Shown: positions 29,397-38,141 of the stretch, one piece after another
How the letters are laid out: every line of letters begins with the position of its first letter
How positions within the stretch are numbered: the stretch's first letter is position 1
Origin: Cellulosimicrobium cellulans
Lineage (GTDB): Bacteria > Actinomycetota > Actinomycetes > Actinomycetales > Cellulomonadaceae
NCBI RefSeq assembly: GCF_016921195.1
Contig: NZ_JAFGYF010000018.1
Location: forward strand, 1 to 51,287
Direction: 5' to 3'
DNA length: 51,287 bases
The notes under the pieces: generated by a model
Databases searched by the model: none
Seen by the model: the letters and a program-made list of their open reading frames with translations, nothing else
Told to the model about the DNA's origin: nothing
Made by a program: the position numbers and the translations under genes

Positions 29397-31364
29397 TCAG
29401 CGGTCCTCCACGAGCGCCGCACGGACCGCCTCGCGCACCTGCTCTCCCAGGCGCAGACCGGCCCGCCGCCGCTCCGCCCGGGACACGCGCACCTCGAGCA
29501 CCTGGACGCCGTGGCTCGGTGCCGCGAGCGCGTGCCGCAGCGAGGGGACGTCCTGCACGAGCTGGTGGTCCACGCCGTACCCGGCGCAGAGCTGGGCGAG
29601 GTTGGCGCCGTGCGGCGTCGCGAACACCCGCTCGAACGTGCGGCTCGCCGCCGCCGACGTCTCCCCCAGGCCGCCCGGTTCGAGGCCCGTGAAGATGGAG
29701 CCGCCGTCGTCGTTCACGACGACGAGCTGGAGGTCGACGTGGGGCTCGTGCGGACCGCGCAGCAGGCCGCCCGCGTCGTGGAGGAACGTGAGGTCGCCGA
29801 GCAGCGCGCGCGTGCGCCGGTGGGGGCGCCCGGCGGCGACCGCGGCGCCGAGCGCGGTCGACACGGTGCCGTCGATCCCGGCGAGCCCGCGGTTGGCGAG
29901 GACCCGCGGCGACCCGGGGTCGAGCCCGAGCACGAGGCTCAGGTCGCGCACGGGGTTGGAGGACCCGACCACGAGGAGGTCGTCCGGCTCGCACGATGCG
30001 ACGACGGCGCGCGCGACGCTCGGGCCGTCGGTCAGCGTCCCGTCGGTCGCCGCGGCGACGACCTCCGCGGTCGCGGCCGACGCCGCGCGCCAGCGCGCGA
30101 GCCACCTCGGGTCGGTCGCGCGGCCGGGCGCAGTCCCGGGCGCGGGCCCGGACGGGTCCAGGGCGCCCGGGCGCGGGTCGAGCCATCGCGCGGGGACCGC
30201 CGTCAGGACCGTCGACGCGTTGCGCGCGGCGTCGGGCCACGGGCCGGAGCCCGGCGCGACGACGCTCACCTCGACCTCGGGCCGCCCGAGCAGGCGCTGC
30301 ACGGGCCGCGAGAGCGTCGGCCGGCCGAGCACGACGACGTGCTCCACGTCGTCCGTGAGCTCGTCGACCCCGAGCACGAGCGCGTGCGCGACGACCAGGT
30401 TCGGGCCGTCCGCCGCTCCCGAGGACGGCTCCGCGAGCAGCGGCCAGCCGCGCGCCTGGGCGAGGTCGCGCGCGACGCCGCCCGCGCCGTCGCCCGCGAC
30501 GACGACGGTGCGCCCGCCGGGGACCGGCACGACGACGGGCGCGACGGGCGCGCCGCGGAGCGCCGCGACGTCACCGGGCGTCGCCACGGCGGGCAGCACG
30601 ACGGAGCGCACGCCGCGCCGGTCCGGGCCGTCCGGGACGCGCACGTCGCGGCCGGTCGCAGCGTGGAGAACGGTCGCGGCGTCGGTGACCGTCGCGGCGT
30701 CGGGGACGAGCGGTTCGCGGTAGGCGAGGTCGAGGTGCACCGGGCCGGCGTGCCCCGAGCGCGCGCCGACCGCCTCGGCGAGGGCCCGCGTCGTGACGGC
30801 GAGGAGGTCGCGCACCTCCCCCGCGCGGCCGTCCGGCGCCGGGACGTCCGCCGCGAACCGCACCGCGGGCCCGAAGATCCCGGCCTGGTGCGTCGTCTGG
30901 TTCGCGCCCGTGCCGCGCAGCTCGTGCGGCCGGTCGGCGGTGAGGAGCACGATCGGGACGCCCGTGTGGTGCGCCTCCAGCACCGCGGGGTGGAGGTTCG
31001 CGACGGCCGTCCCGGACGTCGTGACGACCGCGACCGGCCGGGGCAGCGCGACCCCGCCGCGCACGACCGGCCCCGCGCCGCGCGAGAGGCCGACGGCGAG
31101 GAAGCCGGCCGCGCGCTCGTCGACCCGCACGTGCAGCGTGAGGTGCCCGAGGTCGGACGCCGCCGCGAGCGCGTAGGCGAGCGGCGCGCTGCGCGACCCG
31201 GGCGCGAGGACGACGTCCGCGACGCCCTCGTGCAGCAGCCGGTGCACGAGCGCGAACGCGCTGCGCACCGCGGGCGGCTGCGCGTCCAGGCCGTCGAGCA
31301 GCGCGTCGGGGCCCGAGCCGCGGGGCGGGGTGCCGGTGCCGGGCGTGCCCCCGGGCGCGCTCAT
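29397..31364 (-). CDS. menD: 2-succinyl-5-enolpyruvyl-6-hydroxy-3-cyclohexene-1-carboxylate synthase
   Basis: Thiamine-diphosphate enzyme that joins 2-oxoglutarate to isochorismate. The ATG at 31364 overlaps the menC stop (ATGA). The N-terminal pyrimidine-binding half shows DVVLAPGSRSAPLAYAL, RVDERAAGFLAVGLSRG and VVTTSGTAVANLHPAVLEA. The diphosphate half shows LLGDLTFLHDAGGLL and VVNDDGGSIFTGLE, which holds the Mg and cofactor. At 655 residues it is some 70-100 longer than E. coli MenD; the extra length is in Ala/Pro/Gly-rich loops around 300-440 and a Pro-rich N-terminus. Confidence 0.94.
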   Translation of the reverse strand: MSAPGGTPGTGTPPRGSGPDALLDGLDAQPPAVRSAFALVHRLLHEGVADVVLAPGSRSAPLAYALAAASDLGHLTLHVRVDERAAGFLAVGLSRGAGPVVRGGVALPRPVAVVTTSGTAVANLHPAVLEAHHTGVPIVLLTADRPHELRGTGANQTTHQAGIFGPAVRFAADVPAPDGRAGEVRDLLAVTTRALAEAVGARSGHAGPVHLDLAYREPLVPDAATVTDAATVLHAATGRDVRVPDGPDRRGVRSVVLPAVATPGDVAALRGAPVAPVVVPVPGGRTVVVAGDGAGGVARDLAQARGWPLLAEPSSGAADGPNLVVAHALVLGVDELTDDVEHVVVLGRPTLSRPVQRLLGRPEVEVSVVAPGSGPWPDAARNASTVLTAVPARWLDPRPGALDPSGPAPGTAPGRATDPRWLARWRAASAATAEVVAAATDGTLTDGPSVARAVVASCEPDDLLVVGSSNPVRDLSLVLGLDPGSPRVLANRGLAGIDGTVSTALGAAVAAGRPHRRTRALLGDLTFLHDAGGLLRGPHEPHVDLQLVVVNDDGGSIFTGLEPGGLGETSAAASRTFERVFATPHGANLAQLCAGYGVDHQLVQDVPSLRHALAAPSHGVQVLEVRVSRAERRRAGLRLGEQVREAVRAALVEDR

Positions 31365-32362
31365 CGCGCACCTCCCGCGAGCACCAGGCCGGCGACGCGG
31401 CCGAGCCGCTCGCGCCAGCGACGGTCGGTCTCGTCGTCGGGTGCGGTGGCCGCGAGCGCCGAGGTGGAGGGCTCGGGGCGGACGACGGGCAGCGCACCGT
31501 CGACGGGCACGAGCGGCGGGTCGGCCACGTCGGCGACGAAGAGGTTCACCGTCGCGAGCCCGCACGCGTAGGGCAGCTCAGGGAGCGCCGCCGCGAGCGC
31601 GACCCCCGCGGCGATGCCGAGCGACGACTCGAGCGCGGAGGACACGACGACGGGGAGCCCGACCTGCTCGGCGAGGTCGAGGCACGCGCGCACGCCCCCG
31701 AGCGGCTGCACCTTCAGCACGACGACGTCGGCGGCGTCGGCGCGCACCACGGCGAGGGGGTCCGCGGCGCGACGGATCGACTCGTCGGCGGCCACGGGCA
31801 CGGCCGTGTCGCCCCGCTGCCCGCGCCGGACCGCCGCCAGCCCGGCGACGTCCGCGCACGGCTGCTCGACGTACTCCAGCCCGCCCGCCGCGCGGTCGAG
31901 CGCGGGGAGCCGGCGCAGCGCCTCGTCGACGTCCCACGCGCCGTTCGCGTCGACGCGCACGCGCCCGCCCGGCCCGAGCGCGTCGCGCACGGCCTCCAGC
32001 CGCGCGACCTCGGCTCCCAGAGGTTCGAGCGCGCCGTCGGGCCCTCGCTGCGCGACCTTGACCTTCGCGGTGCGGCAGCCCCCGGACGCAGCGACGAGCT
32101 CGCGCGCGCGGTCGGGGCCGACCGCGGGCACGGTGACGTTGACGGGCACGCGGTCGCGCACGGCGTCGGGCCAGCCCTGGTGCGCGGCCTCGTGCGCGGC
32201 CCGCAGCCAGGACGCCGACTCGACGTCGTCGTAGTCCCAGAACGGGGAGAACTCGCCCCAGCCCGCGTCCCCGCGCAGCAGCACGCCGTCGCGTGCGTCG
32301 AGCCCGCGGAACCGCGTGGTCAGAGGGGTGCGGTAGACGACGGTCTCTCGGGCTCGGGGCAC
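31361..32362 (-). CDS. menC: o-Succinylbenzoate synthase
   Basis: Enolase-superfamily dehydratase that follows MenD. Catalytic residues are in place: K100 and K102 in the K-x-K motif, metal ligands D138 (VDANGAWD), E166 (YVEQP) and D193 (AADES), and K217 (VLKVQPLGG). The start chosen is GTG 32362, giving 333 residues; the long frame upstream is not menC. A TAGCCT box ends 7 bases before this GTG, which supports the start and a leaderless message. It is translationally coupled to menD. Confidence 0.92.
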   Translation of the reverse strand: MPRARETVVYRTPLTTRFRGLDARDGVLLRGDAGWGEFSPFWDYDDVESASWLRAAHEAAHQGWPDAVRDRVPVNVTVPAVGPDRARELVAASGGCRTAKVKVAQRGPDGALEPLGAEVARLEAVRDALGPGGRVRVDANGAWDVDEALRRLPALDRAAGGLEYVEQPCADVAGLAAVRRGQRGDTAVPVAADESIRRAADPLAVVRADAADVVVLKVQPLGGVRACLDLAEQVGLPVVVSSALESSLGIAAGVALAAALPELPYACGLATVNLFVADVADPPLVPVDGALPVVRPEPSTSALAATAPDDETDRRWRERLGRVAGLVLAGGAR

Positions 32363-32369
32363 GCGTTCC

Positions 32370-32375
32370 AGGCTA
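32370..32375 (-). promoter_or_regulatory. -10 box of menC-menD
   Basis: TAGCCT on the minus strand, 7 bases before the menC GTG. The spacing points to a leaderless transcript. Confidence 0.5.
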
Positions 32376-32421
32376 GGCCACCGCGCGCTCCCCCACGTCG
32401 CCCGGGGAGCCGGGGCGCCGC

Positions 32422-33138
32422 TCAGGCGCTGACGAGCACGGCGACCACGAGCGCGACGATCACCGCGTTGAACGCGAACGCCACGACCGTGTGCGTCGTG
32501 ACCATGCGGCGCGTCACCGTGTCGAGCACGGTCACGTCGGCCGTGGAGAACGTCGTGCTCACGCCCGCGGCGAGGTACACGTAGTCGGCGTAGGCGCGCG
32601 GGCCGCTCCCGGGGAAGGCGAAGCCCCCGTCGCCCGCCGCGACGTCGCGCCGCGCGTAGTGCACCGAGTAGGAGACGAGGACGGTCACCCACGAGACGAC
32701 GATCACCGCGAGGCCCAGCACCGTGATGACGGGGAGGTCCGCCCAGGCGACGCCCTGGGCGAGCACGAACCCGACGAGGAGCGCCATGAGCGCGAACTGG
32801 ACCGACCAGGCGGCGGAACCGCCGCCCAGCAGCCACCGGTGCGCCCGGCCACGGCCCTCGGGGTGCGCGGCGACGAGCGCCCGCTCGAGCGCGGGCCCAC
32901 GGCGCCCGGCGAACGCCACGCACGTGAGCGCGCAGTACGTCCCGGAGAGCACCACCCACACGAGGAGGCCGGCCGCGACGGGCGCGGTGCCGTCGTCGAG
33001 CCCGAGCGGGCGCGCCGCGAGGACGACGGCGAGAGGCCCCAGCACGAGCGCGACGCCGGTCGACGTGAGCGAGCGGACGCTCTCCGGGACCAGGCGGTCG
33101 CGCAGCGCGGTGCGGGGCGAGGACGGTCGACGGCTCAT
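32422..33138 (-). CDS. DUF1345 membrane protein
   Basis: 238 residues with about five to six membrane helices. The C-terminal block YADYVYLAAGVSTTFSTADVTV followed by TRRMVTTHTVVAFAFNAVIVALVV is the DUF1345 signature. The family has no proven function. The minus-strand start has TAGCCT 8 bases upstream, again suggesting a leaderless message. It stands alone, 59 bases before menC on the same strand. Confidence 0.85.
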   Translation of the reverse strand: MSRRPSSPRTALRDRLVPESVRSLTSTGVALVLGPLAVVLAARPLGLDDGTAPVAAGLLVWVVLSGTYCALTCVAFAGRRGPALERALVAAHPEGRGRAHRWLLGGGSAAWSVQFALMALLVGFVLAQGVAWADLPVITVLGLAVIVVSWVTVLVSYSVHYARRDVAAGDGGFAFPGSGPRAYADYVYLAAGVSTTFSTADVTVLDTVTRRMVTTHTVVAFAFNAVIVALVVAVLVSA

Positions 33139-33146
33139 GGCCCGCG

Positions 33147-33152
33147 AGGCTA
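33147..33152 (-). promoter_or_regulatory. -10 box of the DUF1345 gene
   Basis: TAGCCT on the minus strand, 8 bases before the ATG at 33138; same layout as for menC. Confidence 0.45.
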
Positions 33153-33193
33153 CCGCGGACGTCCGCCGTGGTCGCGGGACCGCGTCCGGGCCC

Positions 33194-33799
33194 TCAGCTC
33201 GCGAGCGGCCGGCGCACGAGCTCGCCGACGAGCTGCACGGCGAGCTCGCGCACGTCGCGACCCTCGCTCAGCGCGCTCACCGCGGCGCCGTCCACCACGG
33301 CGATGAGCAGCCCGGGCGGGACGCTCGCGAGGCCCCGGACCACGAGGAGGTGCCCGACGGCGTCGTCGAGCTCCTGCCGGCCCTCGCCGTAGGCGCGGGC
33401 GAGCGCGGGATAGCGGCCCGCGCCCACCAGGTGCTCGTAGAACCCGCGCAGCTCGCTCTCCCCGCCGGGTGGGAGGACCGCGTCGACCAGCACGTGCGCG
33501 TCCTCGCGGGCCCGGTCCCCGCCGCGCGCGGCCCGCTCGACCGCGCCCCGCGCGTGCTCCGCCCAGCCCGCGACGACGACCTCGCCGGCGGCGCCGATGA
33601 GGTCGTCGAGGCCGGTGAAGTAGTACGTCGTCGCGGCGAGCGGGACGTCGGCCCGCGCCGCGACGGCCCGGTGCGTCACCGCCGCCGGGCCCTCCTGGAG
33701 GATGAGGTCGGCGGCGGCGCGCACGATCGCGTCACGGCGCGCGACCCCGCGCGCCTGACGGCGTGGCGCGGGCCGCGGGTCGACGGTCTCGGTCGGCAT
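33194..33799 (-). CDS. TetR-family repressor, probable regulator of the adjacent SMR exporter
   Basis: 201 residues. The N-terminal helix-turn-helix is clear (ARRDAIVRAAADLILQEG, VTHRAVAARADVPLAATTYYFTGLDDL). The C-terminal ligand domain is all-helical and not specific. The ATG at 33799 lies 5 bases after the SMR stop, so the pair is one operon. A 24-bp inverted repeat over the -10 of that operon is the likely binding site, giving autoregulation. Confidence 0.85.
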   Translation of the reverse strand: MPTETVDPRPAPRRQARGVARRDAIVRAAADLILQEGPAAVTHRAVAARADVPLAATTYYFTGLDDLIGAAGEVVVAGWAEHARGAVERAARGGDRAREDAHVLVDAVLPPGGESELRGFYEHLVGAGRYPALARAYGEGRQELDDAVGHLLVVRGLASVPPGLLIAVVDGAAVSALSEGRDVRELAVQLVGELVRRPLAS

Positions 33800-33804
33800 C
33801 GGTG

Positions 33805-34128
33805 TCAGTGCCCTCCCCCGGAGAGGTTGAGCCCGACGACGCCCGCGACGATCAGCACCAGCGAGATCACCTTGAGGACGGTCACGGGCTCGTCGAACAG
33901 GACGACGGCGAGGACGGCGGTGAGCGAGGCCCCGATCCCCACCCAGACACCGTAGGCCACGCCGACGGGCAGCGACTTCAGCGCGACGCTCAGGCCGACC
34001 ATGCTCAGGACGAGCATGACGACGAACCCCACGCTCGGCCAGAGCCTCGTGAAGCCGTGCGACGCCTTGAGGCTCAGCGCCCAGCCGGCCTCGAGCATGC
34101 CGGACGCGATGAGGACGATCCATGCCAT
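33805..34128 (-). CDS. sugE: Small multidrug resistance family exporter, SugE/Gdx type
   Basis: 107 residues, four membrane helices. The essential membrane Glu is at position 13 (ASGMLEAGWALSLK), as in SugE/Gdx, and KASHGFTRLWPS matches that subgroup rather than EmrE. Gdx proteins export guanidinium in exchange for protons. The start ATG 34128 is preceded by GAGGGAG. No guanidine riboswitch was recognised in the leader; control is more likely by the TetR repressor encoded next to it. Confidence 0.88.
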   Translation of the reverse strand: MAWIVLIASGMLEAGWALSLKASHGFTRLWPSVGFVVMLVLSMVGLSVALKSLPVGVAYGVWVGIGASLTAVLAVVLFDEPVTVLKVISLVLIVAGVVGLNLSGGGH

Positions 34129-34181
34129 GGGGAGACTCCCTCGGGTCGGCGCACCGGGTGGCAGGGCCCGCCGTCGTGCGC

Positions 34182-34205
34182 GAACTGGTACTAACGTACC
34201 AGTTC
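34182..34205. promoter_or_regulatory. 24-bp inverted repeat, likely TetR operator
   Basis: Perfect 10-bp arms GAACTGGTAC and GTACCAGTTC with the 4-base centre TAAC. It overlaps the -10 box of the sugE-tetR promoter and also the last codons of the mocR gene. Confidence 0.72.
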
Positions 34206-35615
34206 TTCGTCGGCCGTCAAGACCACGTCCCGCAGCACCGCCACGACGCGCGCGACGTCGTGCTCGCGCACGCGCGCCGTCCCGACGACGACCCCCGCCT
34301 CGGCGCGATCGACCCCCGTCCCGCTCAGCGCCTCCGCGGGCACGCCCGCCGCGCGCAGCCCGTGCACCGCGGTGCGCTCGGCGGCCGGGCCCGGCAGCGG
34401 CACGACGAGATGGAGCCCGGCGGCGACCCCGCCCACCTCCACCCCCGGCAGACCACGCGCGAGCGCGTCGAGCAGCAGGCGACGCCGCCGCTGGTACACG
34501 AGCCGGGCCCGGCGCAGGTGCCGCTGGTAGGCGCCCGACGCGAGGAGCTCGGCGAGCGCCGCCTGCTCCGGCACCGAGGTCCCGAGGTCCGCGTGCCGCT
34601 TGGCCTCCACCAGCGGTCCGACGACGCGCGGCGGCGCCACGACCCAGCCGAGCCGCAGCGCCGGCGACAGCAGCTTGGACACCGAGCCGAGCAGCACGAC
34701 GCGCTCGGGGTCCAGCGCCTGCACGGAGGCCACGGGCCGACGGTCGTACCGCAGCTCGGCGTCGTAGTCGTCCTCGAGCACGAGGCGGTCGTCCGCCGCC
34801 GCCCACGCGAGCAGCGCGCGCCGTCGCTCGGGCCCGAGGACGACCCCGAGCGGGAACTGGTGCGCGGGCGTCACGAGGGCGGCGCGCGCGTCGTCGGGCA
34901 GCAGGTCCGCGCGCACGCCGTCGGCGTCCACGGGCACGCCGACCGTCCGCAGGCCGGCGTCCCGCAGCAGCTCGACCGCGCCGCGCGACGACGGGTCCTC
35001 GACCGCGATGCGCACGCGCCCTGCGGGGCGCTCGCCCGCGACGCGCCCCTCGGCCAGGAGCCGGGCGAGGAGGGAGAGCGCCTGGGCGACCCCGCTCACC
35101 ACGACCACATCGTCCGCCGTGACCTGGGCCCCTCGCGCGCGGCGCAGATGGACCGCGAGCGCCTCGCGCAGCGCCGGCAGCCCCTGGGGGTCCGGGTAGC
35201 CCAGGTCGGCGTCGGCCAGGCCCCGCACGCCGTCGCGCACGGCACGCGCCCACGCGGCGCGGGGAAAGAGCGCGGGGTCCGGCGTGCCGACGCTCACGGC
35301 ACCACGTGCCGCCGTCGGCGCGGTCGCCGCGCGGCCCGACGGCGCGGCGGGCAGTGCCGCCACGACCACCCCGGACCGGGGCCGGGACACGAGCAGCCCT
35401 TCGCCCACGAGCACGTCGACGGCCGTCATGACCGTGCCCCGCGACACCCCGAGCGCCGCCGCCGCGTCGCGGCCCGACGGGAGCAACGCCCCGGCCTCGA
35501 GGCGCCCGTCGACCACCGCGGCGCGCAGACCGTGGTGGAGCCAACGGCCGACGTCGCGCGCCGGACGCGGACCGAGGACGAGCAGCAGGGCGTCGGGATC
35601 GATCCGGGTCGTCAT
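34191..35615 (-). CDS. MocR-type regulator (GntR helix-turn-helix fused to aminotransferase domain)
   Basis: 474 residues from ATG 35615. A GntR winged helix (about 25-80: LPSGRDAAAALGVSRGTVMTAVDVLVGEGLL) is joined to a fold-type I aminotransferase domain with VLEDDYDAELRYDRRP and the PLP Lys in SVSKLLSPALRLGW. MocR proteins sense PLP or amino compounds and often control the divergent gene, here an EamA transporter 66 bases away. Two CTGGTCCAG elements lie between the two starts. The frame is open further upstream, but that would run through these elements. Confidence 0.9.
   Translation of the reverse strand: MTTRIDPDALLLVLGPRPARDVGRWLHHGLRAAVVDGRLEAGALLPSGRDAAAALGVSRGTVMTAVDVLVGEGLLVSRPRSGVVVAALPAAPSGRAATAPTAARGAVSVGTPDPALFPRAAWARAVRDGVRGLADADLGYPDPQGLPALREALAVHLRRARGAQVTADDVVVVSGVAQALSLLARLLAEGRVAGERPAGRVRIAVEDPSSRGAVELLRDAGLRTVGVPVDADGVRADLLPDDARAALVTPAHQFPLGVVLGPERRRALLAWAAADDRLVLEDDYDAELRYDRRPVASVQALDPERVVLLGSVSKLLSPALRLGWVVAPPRVVGPLVEAKRHADLGTSVPEQAALAELLASGAYQRHLRRARLVYQRRRRLLLDALARGLPGVEVGGVAAGLHLVVPLPGPAAERTAVHGLRAAGVPAEALSGTGVDRAEAGVVVGTARVREHDVARVVAVLRDVVLTADEELVR
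34193..34220 (-). promoter_or_regulatory. sugE-tetR promoter
   Basis: Minus-strand -35 TTGACG (34215-34220) and -10 TACGTT (34193-34198) with a 16-base spacer. It lies inside the 3' end of the mocR gene; the inverted repeat covers the -10. Confidence 0.6.
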
Positions 35616-35661
35616 CTGGTCCAGTGAACCAGGCACGAACTGGCCCTGCACCCTGGTCCAG
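35616..35661. promoter_or_regulatory. Paired CTGGTCCAG sites between mocR and the EamA gene
   Basis: The 9-base palindrome CTGGTCCAG is found at 35616-35624 and 35653-35661, 37 bases apart, with an extra AACCAGG half copy at 35627-35633. MocR dimers commonly bind spaced repeated half-sites. The right copy lies just upstream of the EamA -10; the left copy abuts the mocR start codon, fitting autorepression. Confidence 0.6.
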
Positions 35662-35669
35662 CCGGCTCG

Positions 35670-35675
35670 TACGGT
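35670..35675 (+). promoter_or_regulatory. -10 box of the EamA transporter gene
   Basis: TACGGT ending 6 bases before the ATG at 35682, consistent with a leaderless transcript. Confidence 0.45.
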
Positions 35676-35681
35676 CGACGC

Positions 35682-36704
35682 ATGCCACCGTCCCCTCACC
35701 GGTCAGCCCGCCGTCCGCTGCCGGACGTCCAGGCCGTCCCCCGTCGCCCCGGCGCCGCGCGTGCCGGGGACGTCCGGTGCGCCGTCGGCATGGTGATCGT
35801 CGGCTCGTCGTTCGTCGCGTCCGCCGCCCTCGCCGACTTCCCGGTGCTGGGCGGCCAGGCCGCGCGCTACGCCGTCGCGGCGCTCGTCCTGCTCGCCGTC
35901 CTCGCCGCGCGGCGCGTGCCGTGGGTGCTGCCCTCGCCCCGCGCGCTGGTGCGCCTGACCGCGCTCGCGGCGACCGGCCTCGTCGGCTTCAGCGTGCTCG
36001 TGGTCGAGAGCGCGGGGCGCGCGGACCCGTCCCTGGTCGGAGCGGTCGTCGGCGCCTCGCCCGTCGTGCTCGCCGCGGCCGCCGCGCTCCGGGCGCGCCG
36101 CGTCGCTGTCCGGACGCTCGCGGCGGCGGTCGTCGTGACGGCCGGCGTCGTGGTCGTCGAGGGCGGCGGCTCCGGGGACCCGGTCGGCGTCGCGCTCGCG
36201 CTCGGGGCGCTCGCGTGCGAGGTCTGCTTCTCGCTGCTCGCCGTGCCGCTCCTGCCGACGCTCGGCGCGCTGCGCGTCTCCGCGTACGCGTGCGTCCTGG
36301 CCGTCCCCCAGCTCGCCGTGCTCGGCCTCGTCCGGCAGCGCGTCACCGGGCAGCCGTTCCTGGTCGCGCCCGACGCCGCCGAGCTCGCCGCGCTCGCGTA
36401 CCTCGCCGTCGTCGTCACGGCCGTCGCGTTCCTGCTCTGGTACTCCGGGCTGGCCGCGATCGGCCCCGCGCGGGCCGGCCTGTTCGCGGGCCTCCTGCCC
36501 GTCGCGGCGCTCGTGACCTCGGTCGCCCTCGGGTTCGAGTCGCTCGACGCCCGCTCCCTGCTCGGGACGCTCGTCGTCGGGGCCGGCCTCGTCCTCGGCC
36601 TCTCGGCGCCGCCGCACGGCGCCGACGCCCCGGTGCCCGCTCCCCGCGCCGACGCGGGGGCGCCCGCGCCGGGCGCGGGCCTCGCCCCGCAGCGGCTACC
36701 GTGA
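35682..36704 (+). CDS. EamA/DMT-family transporter
   Basis: 340 residues, about ten membrane helices in two EamA repeats (residues 35-160 and 175-300). Each repeat begins with a segment like GMVIVGSSFVASAALADFP. The Pro/Ala-rich C-terminus after 305 is cytoplasmic and disordered. Substrate is unknown; the divergent MocR regulator suggests an amino compound or B6-related substrate (inference). The stop overlaps the first possible start of menB. Confidence 0.88.
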   Translation: MPPSPHRSARRPLPDVQAVPRRPGAARAGDVRCAVGMVIVGSSFVASAALADFPVLGGQAARYAVAALVLLAVLAARRVPWVLPSPRALVRLTALAATGLVGFSVLVVESAGRADPSLVGAVVGASPVVLAAAAALRARRVAVRTLAAAVVVTAGVVVVEGGGSGDPVGVALALGALACEVCFSLLAVPLLPTLGALRVSAYACVLAVPQLAVLGLVRQRVTGQPFLVAPDAAELAALAYLAVVVTAVAFLLWYSGLAAIGPARAGLFAGLLPVAALVTSVALGFESLDARSLLGTLVVGAGLVLGLSAPPHGADAPVPAPRADAGAPAPGAGLAPQRLP

Positions 36705-36709
36705 CGACC

Positions 36710-37734
<1,025 letters not shown>

Positions 37735-37738
<4 letters not shown>

Positions 37739-37751
37739 CCCGGCGGGTCAG
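37735..37751. terminator. Bidirectional hairpin made from two stop codons
   Basis: CTGACCC, loop GGC, GGGTCAG. The menB stop lies in the left arm and the stop of the convergent small gene in the right arm. The two genes are only 9 bases apart, so this short stem is the only terminator candidate for both. Confidence 0.5.
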
Positions 37752-38005
37752 GAGCCGCCGACCATGCTGGTGAGCATCTCGATGAGGCCGCGGCCGACGA
37801 ACGCCGCGGCGACGGCGAGGCCGAACAGGAGACCCACCGAGATCGCGACGGGTGCCGCCGAGCGGGCGACGCCCGGCTCGTCGTCGCGCGGTGCGCGCGG
37901 CGGGTAGGACGGCGGGAGCTGCCCCTCGGCCGAGCGCTGCGAGGCGCCTTCGCCAGGGGTGCCGGGCTGGGACGGGTGGACGGGGTGCGGGACGACGGTT
38001 GCCAT
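37748..38005 (-). CDS. Small single-pass membrane protein
   Basis: 85 residues. A Pro-rich hydrophilic half (MATVVPHPVHPSQPGTPGEG to PPSYPPRAP) is followed by one hydrophobic helix (about 50-72: APVAISVGLLFGLAVAAAFV) and a short end. GGAG lies 2 bases before the ATG, which is tight. It is convergent with menB. I do not recognise a family. Confidence 0.55.
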   Translation of the reverse strand: MATVVPHPVHPSQPGTPGEGASQRSAEGQLPPSYPPRAPRDDEPGVARSAAPVAISVGLLFGLAVAAAFVGRGLIEMLTSMVGGS

Positions 38006-38141
38006 GACTCCACGGTGCCGCCCCGGACCCGGTCGCCGCGTCGGCCCCGCGACTCGACCTGTTCGACGGCCGCTCCACCCCGGGACGGAGCACGCGTACG
38101 CCGTGGGGAGGACCCAGGACGCCGCCGGGAGGGAGCGGCGG

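Noticed and set aside
34129-34190. Guanidine riboswitch before sugE
   Set aside because: I could not find paired stems with the conserved ACGR-type loops; the leader is short and contains the TetR operator.
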